Of a stretch of DNA of 64,000 nucleotides, positions 33,083 to 45,939 are shown in pieces. The notes under the pieces are model-generated. The model saw only the letters and a list, made by a program, of their open reading frames with translations. It had not been told where the DNA came from and made no database searches. This DNA is from Rhodamnia argentea (Eukaryota > Streptophyta > Magnoliopsida > Myrtales > Myrtaceae): the NCBI RefSeq assembly GCF_020921035.1, contig NC_063160.1, positions 18,503,095 to 18,567,094 of the forward strand. Direction: 5' to 3'. The number at the start of each line of letters is the position of its first letter. Positions within the stretch are counted from its first letter, which is position 1. A program made the translations under genes and the position numbers.

Positions 33083-35366
33083 TCAGTCGAGATTACTGTA
33101 ATCGGGAGCTTCAAAAGGAGCAAACTTGATGACGTGATGGCGAAGCCATAGTTCATACATGACCAAATGAAACGCATCGTATTTCATCGGAGGTGTATTC
33201 CACATGAAGTGTCTCTGAACCTGCTTTACCAAACATGAGAAGTAAAACGATGGAATGAGGGAAATGACCAATGCAAAAGGAAGTTACTGAGAAGAGTGCA
33301 CAGAACACACAAAAGGAAAATTTTCTTCCAGGATTAGACTATAGCTTCTTGTTCTTTTCCTTTATTTTACGAAAGCAATGCCATCAGCTAATCAACTAGA
33401 GCCACAGTTCAACATTTGGCTTCCCCACTTGATCCACCAATATTGTTTGAAAGCTAAGCTCAGAACAAGCATAGCCCTGCTTTTACCTTGACTAAATTCT
33501 GATGCAACGCCATGAAATCTTCATCTGAAATGTTCAGAAGAATGCGCTTCAGCTGATAGACATCATCCTCCTTAAGTATGACAGAGAATTTTCGCCAGTC
33601 GAGGATATCATTGAAAGGCAAGTCGTAGTAATCAGACATGATCACTGCCAAACAATAGAAATCTACCAGTTAGAGAAGCAGGCTTTGGGGCAGCCCAGCT
33701 GAGAGGAAAAGCATTGGAGGCTCAGAAAAGGCAAAAGACAGACAGGCCATATTCATCCTTGCATCGAAAATACTAGACTTCTGAGAGTTCAATTGCTTAT
33801 CTAGAACCCAATTAACAATTCTTTCGAGAAACATTGAAAGTACAAGTTTTTCTCTCTTTCGAATAACAGCTTCGAACCGAAAGAAATGTAAAGTACAGTA
33901 ATATTTAGACCATCATGAACTATGAATCAGTGTTCATCACTTGTAGCCATTCATGCATGTGCTGAACTAGCCTAATCGTCAAGGCCAAATATAACAGCTT
34001 AAGATTATAGATGTGAACTAATAGCATCCTTGCTACAACAGCATAAAATGTAAACAGCGAGTAGTAATACCTGGAACACATCCATAACGGATTGAGTCTG
34101 CTATGCATGGACTGTTGACTTCCGACTTTCCAGGGCATATGCAGAATTTAGCCCCGTAAAACTTGTTATGCTTCCCTCTAGTTCCATTCTGTCGGCTGTT
34201 TTGGATATCAAGTTCATCATCGTCGCTCCATACAGTCGTTAATGCAGATCTTATGTTGGAATTAGTGCGTCCGGCCCAGTAACCAAGCGTCCTCCTGGAA
34301 GCCGAGCCAAGTTAATTCTAACAGAAGTGGGTTGAGGACCATAATCCTCACTAGCAAAACACGAGTCCTCAGTACTACTTGAGTATTCCTCATTATATAG
34401 TTTCTTCCAGGAGTGACATGAAAGGAATTAAGCTATTTGATACATGCCTGGTGATCGTATCATTTCCACCGGCAGGATAAGAAAATGGCATCCTCACTTG
34501 AGGAAGGGCGACATCTTTGTGTGGAATATATCCGCTGTTATAACTCGATGAGCACACGACGCGAATCGAATTCTTCACAAGAAGTGGAACGCCTTCTGTC
34601 GCTCTCATGCCCATTTCATGGCAAGTTACAAAGAAGTGATCTGCGCCAAGTGTTCTGTTCCAGTAAGGGTACTTGATCATCAGCCTCTGAACATAATCTC
34701 CGAACCCATTGGTTATGCCTTCCCAGGATAGTCCCTGCAAATAAAGAATTGCTCCGAACATCATAGTTCGAGAGAGAAGTTTGCTTTCAGTGAGACGCCA
34801 GCAAATTCAGTTTGCTTAGAACCCAAGAAAGAAAGAACAGAAAGGAAGGAAGGAGACCTGGCCTCGCAGCTTATGGCAAGAAACGGGAAGAAAGAAGAGG
34901 TGAGCGTGATCGGGATCGAGCGTGACGAACCGGCTTTCACGAACGTTCTTGAAGAAGAACCCTTCGCTCGCATACTTGCCAGCTAGCCTTTTTGGAGTGC
35001 GGTGTCCACCCGGGTAGACAAAGACCCTCAGCTTCCTCTCCATCTCTTCGTAGTTCGTCTTGAACACCTTCCATGAATGGTAGATTCCAGGAGACACATC
35101 CATATCGTCTTCTCCTCCTCCTGCATTGGCCTTCACCTAATCCAAGTATGCCAGATTCAACAACAAGGAGAGCATGCCCGCACGACATACAAACAGAAAT
35201 AGAGAGAACTTACCATATCCATAGGATGTGAGGAGAGCGTGGGGGAGAAGAACCGGATGTTTGCGTACATAACGAAGAATCCAAGTACCACTGCGAAACA
35301 GAAGAAGAAGCCACCAGAAGGAAGCCTCATCCGCGGCCGGGCCGCCACAGATGGCCTCATCATCAC
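33083..35366 (-). CDS. exostosin-type (GT47) glycosyltransferase, Golgi type II membrane protein
   Basis: A member of the plant GT47 family of the At5g03795/At5g25310 type, thought to act on cell-wall polysaccharides in the Golgi; its substrate is not known. Six exons join in frame: 35214-35366, 34858-35136, 34448-34734, 34071-34294, 33487-33644 and 33083-33220, giving 412 residues. A single membrane anchor (about residues 19-38, FFFCFAVVLGFFVMY) follows a basic N-terminus. The exostosin domain shows KLRVFVYPGG, YPYWNRTLGADHFFVTCHEM, SGYIPHKDVALPQ, FCICPGKSEVNSPCIADSIR and VIMSDYYDLPFNDILDW. The protein is somewhat shorter than many family members because the stem is short. The intron after exon 3 appears to use a GC donor (CAG/GCATGT), as only this joins the frame. 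The gene looks intact. Confidence 0.88.
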
Positions 35367-36777
35367 TCCCTCGAAGAAAGTACTGTGCGATATGCAACTT
35401 TGAGTTCGGCCAATATTTTTCTAAGGAAAGCATATGCGGATTATGATTTGAAGCTGTGGAGTTTGACTTGAAATATAAAGTGGGCGATGAGCACAATCAG
35501 TTTTGACAGTTGAGTTAAAAAGAGAGTTGGTTAAGTTCGGTTCGGTTTCTAAGCTTTGATTCTTGAGTTCATTGCGTTATGTTGTTGTCGATGACGTGGA
35601 ATATGCACAAGATAACAACCGTGGGATGGGCAACTACCCTTGACAACCGTTGATTGCGCTGGGGGAAATTAACATTAGTTTGCTCAATTTTACAAACTCC
35701 CGCAATGCCAAAACCTTTGTTACATATCGTTAAATTTTATTTAATATGAGTTGACATCTTAGCATCTTCTACAAGTTCCTTGTTTCATCATTCCTTAATT
35801 GAACGTATTGTAGAAGTACCAGACAGGTTAAGATTCAATTACGATCATTTCCACCCGCTCATCGGCAATGCATCCCCTTCATCGTGGATGAACCATAAAT
35901 CAAGCCCTTGAAATGAAATGGCGAAAGCTTGTCAGATCTTTGCAAAACTACAGAGAAGTTGGTCGTGTGCCCGTATAATACTCCTTAAATAAGGTCTGTT
36001 TAGCTAAAAGAGTGAACACCTCAGAACTCCACACGGCCATGACTTCTCGAAAACTTAAACAGATCTGCCATGGAGAATAGAAGAACATCGCGAAAGCAAC
36101 AACCCCCATCGGAGGGCACACCGTAATCAACTGCAGTGGAAAATTCAAACCACAATATGTTATCCAATCACAAAACTCTCAAGCATCAAATAAGCTGTAC
36201 AACGGCATCTAGCATCTTATTTACAGAGTACATTGGACTCTGCACAACCCAGATCACAGTTGTGCATATAAGCACACCCCAAAATTTCAAACAAATCTAC
36301 GAAAAATGCACGGACGTCATTCCTAATAGATCATATCGGTTTCTCAGCTAAGTATAAAGGAACATAACATAAACTTGAGAGAATCTCTCAGCGATTATGA
36401 GACAGTGCTGGTGGTTTCTGGTTCCATCGCCAGCCGATTATCAAAGAACAGCTTCAGAAGGATACCTCCATCAATCTCAGAATGAGATTTTTCTCCACCA
36501 AAATTACATTTCGAAAAGAAGCTGCCTTTCCAGAAAACAAAACAAGAAAAGAATCATCGGCTCCCTATTACTAAATTTAGGAGCTTACAAAAAAATGCAA
36601 CTATAATGCTACTTTGTAGACCAATAGAAGATATGCGCCACCAGTCAATGACTCGTGCCTGTGCACTGAGGATAGACGAGTTACCATTTGAGCCCCCGGA
36701 GTTGAAAAGCTCTTGTGCGACAATGACATTGCAAGCAAAACCATGCAGCCTTGGACGTGATGAAATAACCTTATCTT
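35367..36777. other. intergenic, GT47 promoter and DRP3 3' region
   Basis: About 1.4 kb without a recognised gene. The part near 36300-36777 is probably the DRP3 3'UTR. A short minus-strand ORF at 35948-36148 resembles nothing I know. Confidence 0.5.
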
Positions 36778-39734
36778 TCACTGATCAAGCGAAGGATAAA
36801 GACTGGGCATGTGAGGGCGTCCGCTCCCATTAGAATCTGCATTAGCATAAAAGGGTGTCTGCAGCTCTCCAGAGTGGGATGACTTTCGACTTTTTGGATT
36901 GTTCGGGGAAGCCCCAAAAGAATCACCAGAACTGCCGCTTGTTGTGTACATCGATGAATTTGGTAACCCATGAATCCTTGGTAACCCAGTTCGATCAGCA
37001 CCCAAACTGTAACCTTTCTCGACCGTTTCAGCTTCCAATGGCAATTCATCCAGCGTCTACCACAGAAAATGCAAAAAATTAGTCACTGAGCTAACATATT
37101 AAATGTGTCATGCAAGACAGCCTTTTTCTCTCCCACTGAGCATCCATGATATTATGGATCTCTAAATGAGAATCTTGATTTCCATTGTTTTCTCTCTTTC
37201 TATGCTTTCAATGACGAGAAGTTCAGAAAAACTCACCCGGAAAGCTTGTTGAAGCACTCTAAGGGTTTCTCGAGTGCGCTTTCTCTTCAATGCTATTTCG
37301 TCAGGTTCTTGTAACATCTCTTCAAACAGGTTCTCTCTGTTCATAACCAATACTTGCAGAATTAGTATTCAAAAGACAGGAAAACTAACTGAATAACAAG
37401 AAAAAATTAGCAACAGTGGAAATCGAAAATTTGACAATGCGAGTGAATATTGACGTACCTATAAAGCTTTTTGATGAAAACATTGTGCAGCTCTCGTTTT
37501 GTATGATTCACCTGTCAGAGAGAGACAAGAGAGTGAATAAACATGAAGACCATATCAGCTTGTTTTATGGTTTTGAATTATAATCAGTGTTGGAAAGTAT
37601 CAATTCACAACATTAAAAGTTAATAAAGAGCTAAAAGTGGCCATCAGTTACCCTAATAATGGCAAAGCAACGTGGCATAACAGATGACGACTAACATGAT
37701 TGCCTTGAGCTATGAAGAGGCACAATAGCAGCATACAAGAGTCACAGACTCACAGATAAGTGCCTCTCAGAAAAGTGGTTCACACTCACAACAAAGCTAT
37801 GTATTTTAGTTCAAGCTTCCAACTGAACAAACACATGGCCAAAGAGAAAAGCATTTTCAAATACTGGAACTCATCTATATTTTATAATAGAATAAGCAAA
37901 ATTGTGTTCAACCAAGGGCCATCGCACAAAGTTTACACCTATTATTTAAAATGTCCAAGCATTAACAAAAAATTTCTCATGTCATTCAAAACCCTTCAGA
38001 GCAACTTGTAAAATTCTCTTAGGTACGAGGACATATAAAGGTGGAATAAACATGAATATCTCAATTACTCACCAGGAAATGCATGATTGCTTTCGGAACA
38101 GAGTCCTCAATATTCTTTCTTACAATGTCATAGTACGATCTAAGCAGCAGTTTCGTTACTGTAATTTCAATAGCCTCCTGCTCCGAATGGCTTTCCGATG
38201 GCCTCAAAACAGTTGGGGGCTGAATCAAACAAGCAGGCATTGAATGACTCTAGTCAAGAATCTTACCACTGTATTAAGAAATTGAATGCTACCACAAGGT
38301 TTTGGATGATGTACATGGACCACAATGTGAAGCGCATACCTCTCTCAAATGAATCATAGACATGGCCAGATCCATGTTGTGTGCAGGTTCATTATATGCC
38401 TTGCTTGTCGAACTCTCTTTAGCAGATGTACGGCTATCGCTGCCACCAAATATTGACGAGATACCCCAACTTGAACCACCTGTGTTTCCTAACAACCATT
38501 ATTATAAATTTTGAAAAAAAAGAAGGATAACATAATTTAGCGTCTCTATAAGCACTCCAAAGGACTAGCTCAGCCCTCTTCCACCTCAGCAAGCAAGAGC
38601 AAAAAGTAAAACCACAAAAGAATATACACCTAAAAGAAAGATCTGAGCTACAACATAACTAGCACAATTGCTTTAGATATTCAACATACTATTTGTCATT
38701 TAAATCCATCGTGCTTCGAGGGTGACTTACCAGAAGGAGCCACTTTCTCAGCATCCGCAACAGGCCGGCTACCCTATTTAATCATTCAGACATACAGGAA
38801 GTACCTCAATTAAACAAAATGAAAAGTGATCTTTCACCAAAAAGAAGATTTAAAATTTTCCCCAGTACATCCATAACAACCACAAAAAGGAGATGATGCG
38901 TCCTCGTCTCCTAGTTTAACTACGAAAAATTAATGCAAGCAGGAAAATCCCAAAACCTGATCAGGTACAATTCCATTGACTTGTCTGGCAAGAATAGCTC
39001 TAGATTTCACATTCCTCTCAGATGTCGGTGCCTTATCAGTTTCTGTACCATCCTAACCAACAAGGAAGGGGTAAGGATGTTCTGAAACATGGAGGTTAAA
39101 CCATTGCAAAAATAAAGAACAGTATCAACGAACTACCTTCTGCCGGGAAAGAGGTAAAGAACCCCTGGAGGACTTGATCTGCTGCATTGCTAACTCGACA
39201 GCTTTGCTCCCACCAACAAAATTTGGGTGTGAAGTATTTATGTAGTCCATCTGTTAAGTTGGATTAGCTTATGCCAATAACAAAACGAAGAAATAACCTA
39301 AAGTTTAAAAAAAATAAAAACAATAATCCTGACCAATGATCATAGGAAGACCAACATAGAGGAACAATATAGGGAAGACCAAAAGAATCATGATTTTTGA
39401 ATAATACTGCCAGTACAGCACAAAAATAACTTGCATGGAAACATACAATAAAAATGACAGCACATTAATAACCCTCCCTCTACTCATAGGGTAATTATTC
39501 CCACTTTTGACACAGTTGTATCCTGATCACCCAACCAAAAGAGTTGTGACATTGTTATCAATGCTACTGATACCAATATATGACAGAGAAGCGCTCCCTC
39601 CCCCTCCCACTCCCTCTCCCTCTCCCTCTCTCGCACACACGCACGCACGCACGTCATCAAGTGGCCAAGAGAGTTGTGACTTTCCAATTAATATATGCCA
39701 ATTGTTGTCAATGCTACCGATGTAAGCCAGAGAA

Positions 39735-39769
<35 letters not shown>

Positions 39770-39905
39770 GTAGTTCCACACACGTGCGTCATCAAGTGGC
39801 CAAAAGAGTAGCAACTTTCCAATTGATATATGCCAATTGTTATTAATGCTACCGGTATATGCCAGAGAAGCTCTCTCTCCCCCCCCTCTCTCTCTCTCTC
39901 TCTCC

Positions 39906-39944
<39 letters not shown>

Positions 39945-40041
39945 GTTCCACACACACCCGTGTCATCAAGCGGCCAAAAGAGTTGTGACTTTCCAATTGA
40001 TATATGCCAATTGTTATCAATGATACCGATACATGCCAGAG

Positions 40042-40104
<63 letters not shown>

Positions 40105-43100
40105 GAGTAGTTCCACACTTGCATCTGCAACCGTATCCGCTGTCCTCCAAGACATGTCATGGATAATGGTTGATAATGAAAGAAAGATTGCACGATAAAA
40201 CTACTTTCCTTCTGATACTGGACAATCCAAACCTAAGAATGAAGAGACCAGCGTACCTCCATCTCAATAATGTGACCTATCATGGTCTCGGATGGCTCAA
40301 GACCTTCCCGCAAAAAGTTCCCTATTACTTCATCCATACGCTTTCGCAAAACCGGAAAGCGTTGCAATTCATTCACAAGACAACGATGGCTAATCTGAAG
40401 AAAGGACTTGAAAATTAGAGGACTGAACAAAATAATTCATAGGATGCAATATGGAGATCTCACGTACACAAACCTTCATTAATTCATCATATATGAACCT
40501 GGCACATTGAATACTTGGATCTAACAATCGAGCTATTTGCCTTCGAATGAGAACTTCAAAAGGAACCTACAAGAAAACTAATCAAATTAACCACAGCACA
40601 TTTTATCGCAAGGGCAATACCTCATGATTATCCCATATTTGACAAGAAACATTCAGACGGAGAGAAGATGCATACACCTACTTCTGGCACAAATAATGCA
40701 GATTTAGGACCCGTTGCATTCTGAATTGCAGTCCGAATATCGTCATCAGTTAAGTCCTCACATGGATCCACTTCCTATAAAAGGTATTAACAAAAAATAT
40801 TGAACAAATCAATAGCAGGCAGAAAGTCAGCCAATCGTCTACGCTGCTAGATGAATGTGTAAACAATTCTTTAATTTATCATTTCTCAAAAGACAGAAAT
40901 AAAACAACTTCTGCATCGACCTCCTTGAAGCAATTTTCTTCCACCCTCTACATGGCTTATCCATAGACAACATATGTCAGTTCCCCAAAACATAACAAAA
41001 CAAAGGAATGGTGTCTCCTCTGAAGAGCAGCATGAGAATGAATTTCAATCATTCCTTGAGACCGAGTCTATAAGCCAGGAATGCTTTCACTATCAAACAG
41101 ATCAATAACCCTCTAAAATGTCTATTGATTTAGATAGTCACAAGATCTGCTCCGTTGCAGCATTGCACATGAAAAAGGCATCTCAAACATCACATTTAAA
41201 AATTGACAATGTCTCATAGCTACAGGGTCGCAAGGCAAAAAAGCCAAGTACCAAATGAGAGCATAAAGTGTCCGTATTCCACAACTGCCAAGTTAGATTG
41301 TAGTCATGCTAATCATCTCCTTGCCTCCAGGACTCGGCGACAAATAACGCATTACAAGGAAAGGGGATCAAATAAAACAAAATAAAGACAGCACAAATAT
41401 AGCAGGAAGAGATGTCAATTGCAAAAGAGATAACAGGCAAGCAAAGCCACACTCACACTCCGTCAGTAAACTTAACCAGACATGAGCCAAGGAAGCAGTT
41501 CAAATGCTACATAAATTGCAAGTCTTTCTCCAAAATTTAATGCAGTATACACACCTCTAAACTTTTGACAAAAATTGATTGAAAAATATAATGTATGCGT
41601 GCTCCACCAGACAGCTCAGATGTAGACATTTCTTCATTCTTTCCCTCGACCATTGAAGAAAATGCTGTTTTAAACAATAGTTTGGGAATTGTCAGTGAGC
41701 TAAGAAGCCAATCCAGCAAATTGAGACAAGTATGTAGTGGAATCAAAGAAATAAGTAAATGTTACCATCAGAGTATTTTGACAGGATGTTCAGTAGCAAG
41801 GCTCCCTGACCAGCCTGTTCAGCAGGAAAAAAATTGCAAAAAGTGGCAATGGTGAAAACAAATCCGAAACGCAAATGTTCCCATACTACAATAGGGGAAA
41901 GCATACACACATAAATCAATTGCTCAGCCTACAATGTTCCTTGTGTGTCAGAGAAAACTATCAACCAGTTCTCACTCAGAATAAAAGTAGGAAAATCACA
42001 CCTTTGATTCAGTTATTTCTCCATAGCTAGCATGCTCCTTTGCAACAGAAACCAACGCAGTGCTGATGCGAGACTTTAGCCCTGGAAGCACTGCCTTGAT
42101 ATGTTGTACTAGTATCTGCAAATAAGTTGAGACAGCACATCAGATTTGTTAACAATATAAAGGCATTCTGAACACATCTCAACTTTATAGCTCTAATCAA
42201 CTCCATTTCTTCCTTTTTCTATTACACAGGAACCTTCTCCAAAGCCCAGAGCCCAAAGGGACTGTGACTAAAGCCTTATCTTTCTGAAGAAGCCTTTTCA
42301 TATGTAAGAAAGAGCCTCTTAGCATCATTCTTCAGCTATCGAAATTCATCTTTGAATCTGAATTTTCTTCAGTATCCAAATTTATCTTAGAATCTGAAAC
42401 TTATATTTGGTTGCGCAAACAGAAAATTTAGGTTATGCATTATCAACTCCATCAGATGAATTATATTCTTCTATAAGTAACAAATGTAAATGTTTAAAGA
42501 GTATATGTTACAGTGCAATAGCAATATATAAAGAATAGAAGACTAAGTGAGGAGAGTCCACTACATTAGATACATAAAACATCATACCTTGACATTGCTA
42601 TCCTTTCCCCTCAAGTGATTCATAAGAAGCTCTAAAATTTATTCTTAGCCGCGACTCATTTAGTGAAACTAAACGTATATTACATGATATGTGCAAAGTA
42701 TCTTTAGTTATAACATGTAAGATGACTTTGATGCACAAAGGAGCACGACCTCAAAAATTGTGAGATTTCGTGGGACTACCGCCAATTATTCTAAAAGCTT
42801 AAGCTGTTACATGAAAGCGCGGTTTAAGATTTATATATTTTAACACTCTCCCCCACGCTTAGTTTGGTCTTTTTGCTTAGTACTAAGAGTCAAAATATTT
42901 AATTGGGAAGACAAATAGGGACTTAGGAAAATTTGAATTCGGGACCTCCTAATCTGATACCATATGAGATTTCGTGGAATCGCTACCAATTGTTCTAAAA
43001 GCTTAGGGGGTTAGACGAAGGCACAGTTTAACATTTACCTATTCTAACAAAAATAATGAATTCGAAAATAAATTTACCCTAACTGTCTGAAATCTTTCTT

Positions 43101-44742
43101 ACCTGATTCAACTTCTTTGCCAGCTGAGGAACACCACAGCGATCGGCAAGGCCGTTGTATACCTGCATAGGATAACAAGAAAAGGATAAAACACAGCTGA
43201 AAATCTCCATCAAATACATAAATCCCGATAGGCAAGCGTTCATGTACTCATACAGGACGACTTCGGAAGAATTTTTCTTCTGCTGCTAGTGCATCCTTGA
43301 TACTCCGATTAAGCATGATGTCCTGTCAAATGTCAATGTTCAACAGTCAAATTATCTAGACATAAATTATAAGCCACAAAATATTGACACAAAAAGTTCA
43401 AGGCTCCTCTTAGCTTCAAAATCGGCGTTCAAGTTCATAATATGGACATTATCAAGTCTTTCATGCTATCCAATACCTCTTGGCTGCGATTCACAACACC
43501 CACATAACCTAGCCGCAGGGGGATCACTTTTCCGAGCAACAGATTTCGTGCGTCTGTACCTCTGTCCATAATGTCCAACTGAAGCCACAGAAGAAAATAG
43601 GCAGAAAAAACATATAAAAGCAAATTACAGAGAGAAATTTAGATGATTCACAGATCTTTCATGATCCATCAAATGCCACACCTTAGTGATGACACCAATC
43701 GTCCGATGCCCTGGGCAAGTAAGGATTATAGGTTAGACTAAACCCCCCAAAAAAGGAATTACATTTGATGATGTGCTATAATAAAATGTACCATCAGGAT
43801 CAGCCATGCCAGCCATCTGCAGAGCATCAGAATTTGCTAAATCCGAGTTTGCCGGTGTGACTGCCAGTATCAAACAGCTCTGAACTTTGATGTAAGACAT
43901 TATCATTGTTCTAATGCGTGCTTCTATGTCAGAGGGCTGATCACCCACTGGAACTTTGGTCAACCCCGGCAAATCGACCAGCGTAATATCTAGAACGTTT
44001 GGAGAAAAAATCTTAAGGCGAATCTGCTTGTCCGAGACTCCCTTATTCCCACCCGCTTCCCTCTCTGTCTCGGCCTGTAACCAAGGGGAGATAGTCAAAA
44101 GACTGGACAAGACTGATGTCCAGTCAAGACTTGGACAAACATCGTAAAACAACATGAAACTTGAAGCGAACACAATGTAAGATGTGGCAAAACATATGAT
44201 CAAGCGCAAGTAGCTAGTAAACCATCCAAACCTTGCTGTAATTCTACCATGCCAAAATCCTACCGGAACATTCCCAACATAAATTATTTTCCATGTCGCC
44301 CAATGAGCTGAGCTCTGCCCCTCCCGAACTGAGGAATCTAAAATAAGTCAAAACCGCGGGGGGAAATCACCTGAATCTCTCTCCGAATCTCGGAGAAATC
44401 GTAGAACCGCTTCCCGGGCAAGTGCAGGAACTCGCCGTACTCCTCCTCGGCCCCGTCGGGCTTGGGCTTGGTCTGGAGGAGCTGGAGCACGAGGGGGCGG
44501 CGGGTGCAGATTTCGTTGCCGCGGGGCAGGAAGTCGCGGCCGACGAGGGACTCAAGGACGCTGGATTTGCCGCTGCTCTGGCTGCCGACGACGGCGACCT
44601 GGGGGAGCTCGATGGTGGACTGGCTCCCCAGCTGGGCGAAGATGTCCTGGAGCTTGTTGACTATGGGGATCACGGAGTGGCCGAGCGGCGGCGCCGGCGA
44701 CAGAGAGGGCGACGGCGACGGCGATGCCGGTTCTTCCGCCAT
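36778..44742 (-). CDS. DRP3: dynamin-related protein 3 (mitochondrial and peroxisomal fission GTPase)
   Basis: DRP3 proteins assemble around mitochondria and peroxisomes and drive their division. Twenty exons join in frame for 830 residues (Arabidopsis DRP3A has about 808): 44371-44742, 43792-44074, 43682-43710, 43477-43578, 43254-43322, 43103-43162, 42002-42115, 41766-41814, 41555-41664, 40682-40774, 40474-40566, 40257-40394, 39137-39250, 38957-39052, 38731-38773, 38340-38488, 38073-38219, 37459-37511, 37237-37336 and 36778-37056. GTPase motifs are the P-loop GSQSSGKS (53-60), [20 protein letters not shown] and VITKLDIMDRG. The middle domain ([23 protein letters not shown]) and the C-terminal GED ([20 protein letters not shown]) follow. 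There is no PH domain, as is usual for DRP3. The tail ends [12 protein letters not shown]. Phases agree at every junction. I cannot tell paralogue A from B. Confidence 0.93.
39530..40115. repeat. VNTR with embedded (CT)n/(CA)n tracts in DRP3 intron 12
   Basis: About three and a half tandem copies of a unit of roughly 125-165 bp. Each unit has a unique part (GTCATCAAGTGGCCAAAAGAG ... TTTCCAATTGATATATGCC ... GCTACCGATATATGCCAGAG) followed by CT and CA microsatellites of different lengths. It lies inside the 1-kb intron between exons 40257-40394 and 39137-39250. Confidence 0.85.
42761..43049 (-). mobile_element. TRIM (terminal-repeat retrotransposon in miniature) in DRP3 intron 6
   Basis: Two direct repeats of exactly 85 bp (42761-42845 and 42965-43049) share about four fifths of their bases and have TG...CA ends in minus orientation (TGTTA ... 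TCTCA). Two bases inside the upstream copy the minus strand reads TGGTATCAGA (42953-42962), the primer site complementary to initiator tRNA-Met. Beside the other copy lies the purine run GGGGGAGAG (42846-42854), a polypurine tract. The 119-bp middle has no coding capacity. No clear target duplication was found. Confidence 0.75.
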
Positions 44743-44835
44743 CGGAGGAGGTGCGAGCGGGTGAGGACGAGGAGAGGGCAGATCGGCGGCCCGAGGGTTT
44801 GGGGCACAGTGCCGGTGCGAGAAGAGCAGTACTTC

Positions 44836-44892
44836 GAGAGAGAGAGAGAGAGAGAACTCAAGAGAAAGAGAGCGTCTGTAGTGGTTGTGATT

Positions 44893-44925
<33 letters not shown>
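44836..44925 (+). repeat. (GA)n tracts in the DRP3 5' leader or promoter
   Basis: Two GA runs (about 44836-44856 and 44893-44925) lie about 100-180 bp upstream of the DRP3 start codon at 44742. On the DRP3 strand they read CT-rich, a composition common in plant leaders. Confidence 0.8.
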
Positions 44926-44929
<4 letters not shown>

Positions 44930-45939
44930 TGAAATCGTGATTGGGAGTTACCGAATTAGGGCATGGCCTACGGGACTCGGACTGACTCGTTGGGTCTCCA
45001 CTCCTCTGCTACGAAGGAGCGGTGCGCGAGGACTCGAGAAAAGGCCGAGTCGAGTTGAGTGGAGACGAGCCGACAGATTCGGAAAGAATCGGAAATTAAA
45101 GATCCCTACCGTTCTTTTCCTTTTGGGACTCCTCGAAGGCCCATTTTTAGGTTTCGCAGGATTTAAGGTGGTTTCTCGGAGTCACCGCAATTTTGAACTT
45201 GTTGCTCAAGCCAACTCTTTTCGAAAACGGAGGATTATTCGCGTAACCGTCAATTTTGGATTTGTTTCCCAAGCCAATGCATTTTGAAGATGAAAATTTA
45301 TTCATGTAATGGCAATTTCGGACTTGTTCCCTAAGCCAAGGTAAATTGTGAAGGAAGGATTATTCGTGTGTGTATATATGTCTTGATCGATCCGTTCGGG
45401 AAAGGCTTTATAATCTGTCTCTACCAATATTTCCTCGCTTGCTCATCTTCTAATTTTTAGCCTATTTTGCTGATAATAATTTGAACAGAATTCTCGTGAA
45501 TTCGTGAAGAATTGTCATTTCGAAGTATAGATGCAGAGGTCGTGAAAATCGTAAATCGCCCGTGCTTGCGTGTACGTTTGAACGATGAGGACAACATTGG
45601 AGGTGAATGCGGAGATCATCGTCTTCCTCTTCGATGGATAGGCTTTCTGTTTCGAAGTCCGAATTGATTGAAATCTTTGGATTAGAAGAAGGGATTTGGG
45701 GATGAAGAACCAAAGAAAGGTTGAACCGATTCCGTGGGCCCGTACAAGTCCGAGATCTTTCTGGATGGATCCACGAAACGGGGCCCAAAGCATCTTTTTT
45801 CTGTAATGCCGATATTCTTCGTTTATATAAAGACGGGCAGCGTCCACGCATTGCCCTTTCAATCCATTTCTCTTTTATCTGTCAAACGAGGAAAACCCTC
45901 TCTTCTTCCCCCTCCGCCGCCTCGACACCTTCGACCGCC
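44926..45939. other. shared upstream region of divergent DRP3 and CHCH genes
   Basis: About 1 kb between two genes transcribed away from each other. No coding sequence was recognised; ORFs here lack family resemblance. Confidence 0.55.

Noticed and set aside
35948-36148. 66-codon minus-strand ORF with hydrophobic segment
   Set aside because: No family resemblance, no splice partners recognised, and a length that is expected by chance.
39527-40150. 207-codon minus-strand ORF rich in Arg-Glu and Cys-Val repeats
   Set aside because: It is a translation of the CT/CA microsatellites of the VNTR in the DRP3 intron.
44724-45287. 187-codon plus-strand ORF upstream of DRP3
   Set aside because: It reads through GA microsatellites and has no recognisable domain.
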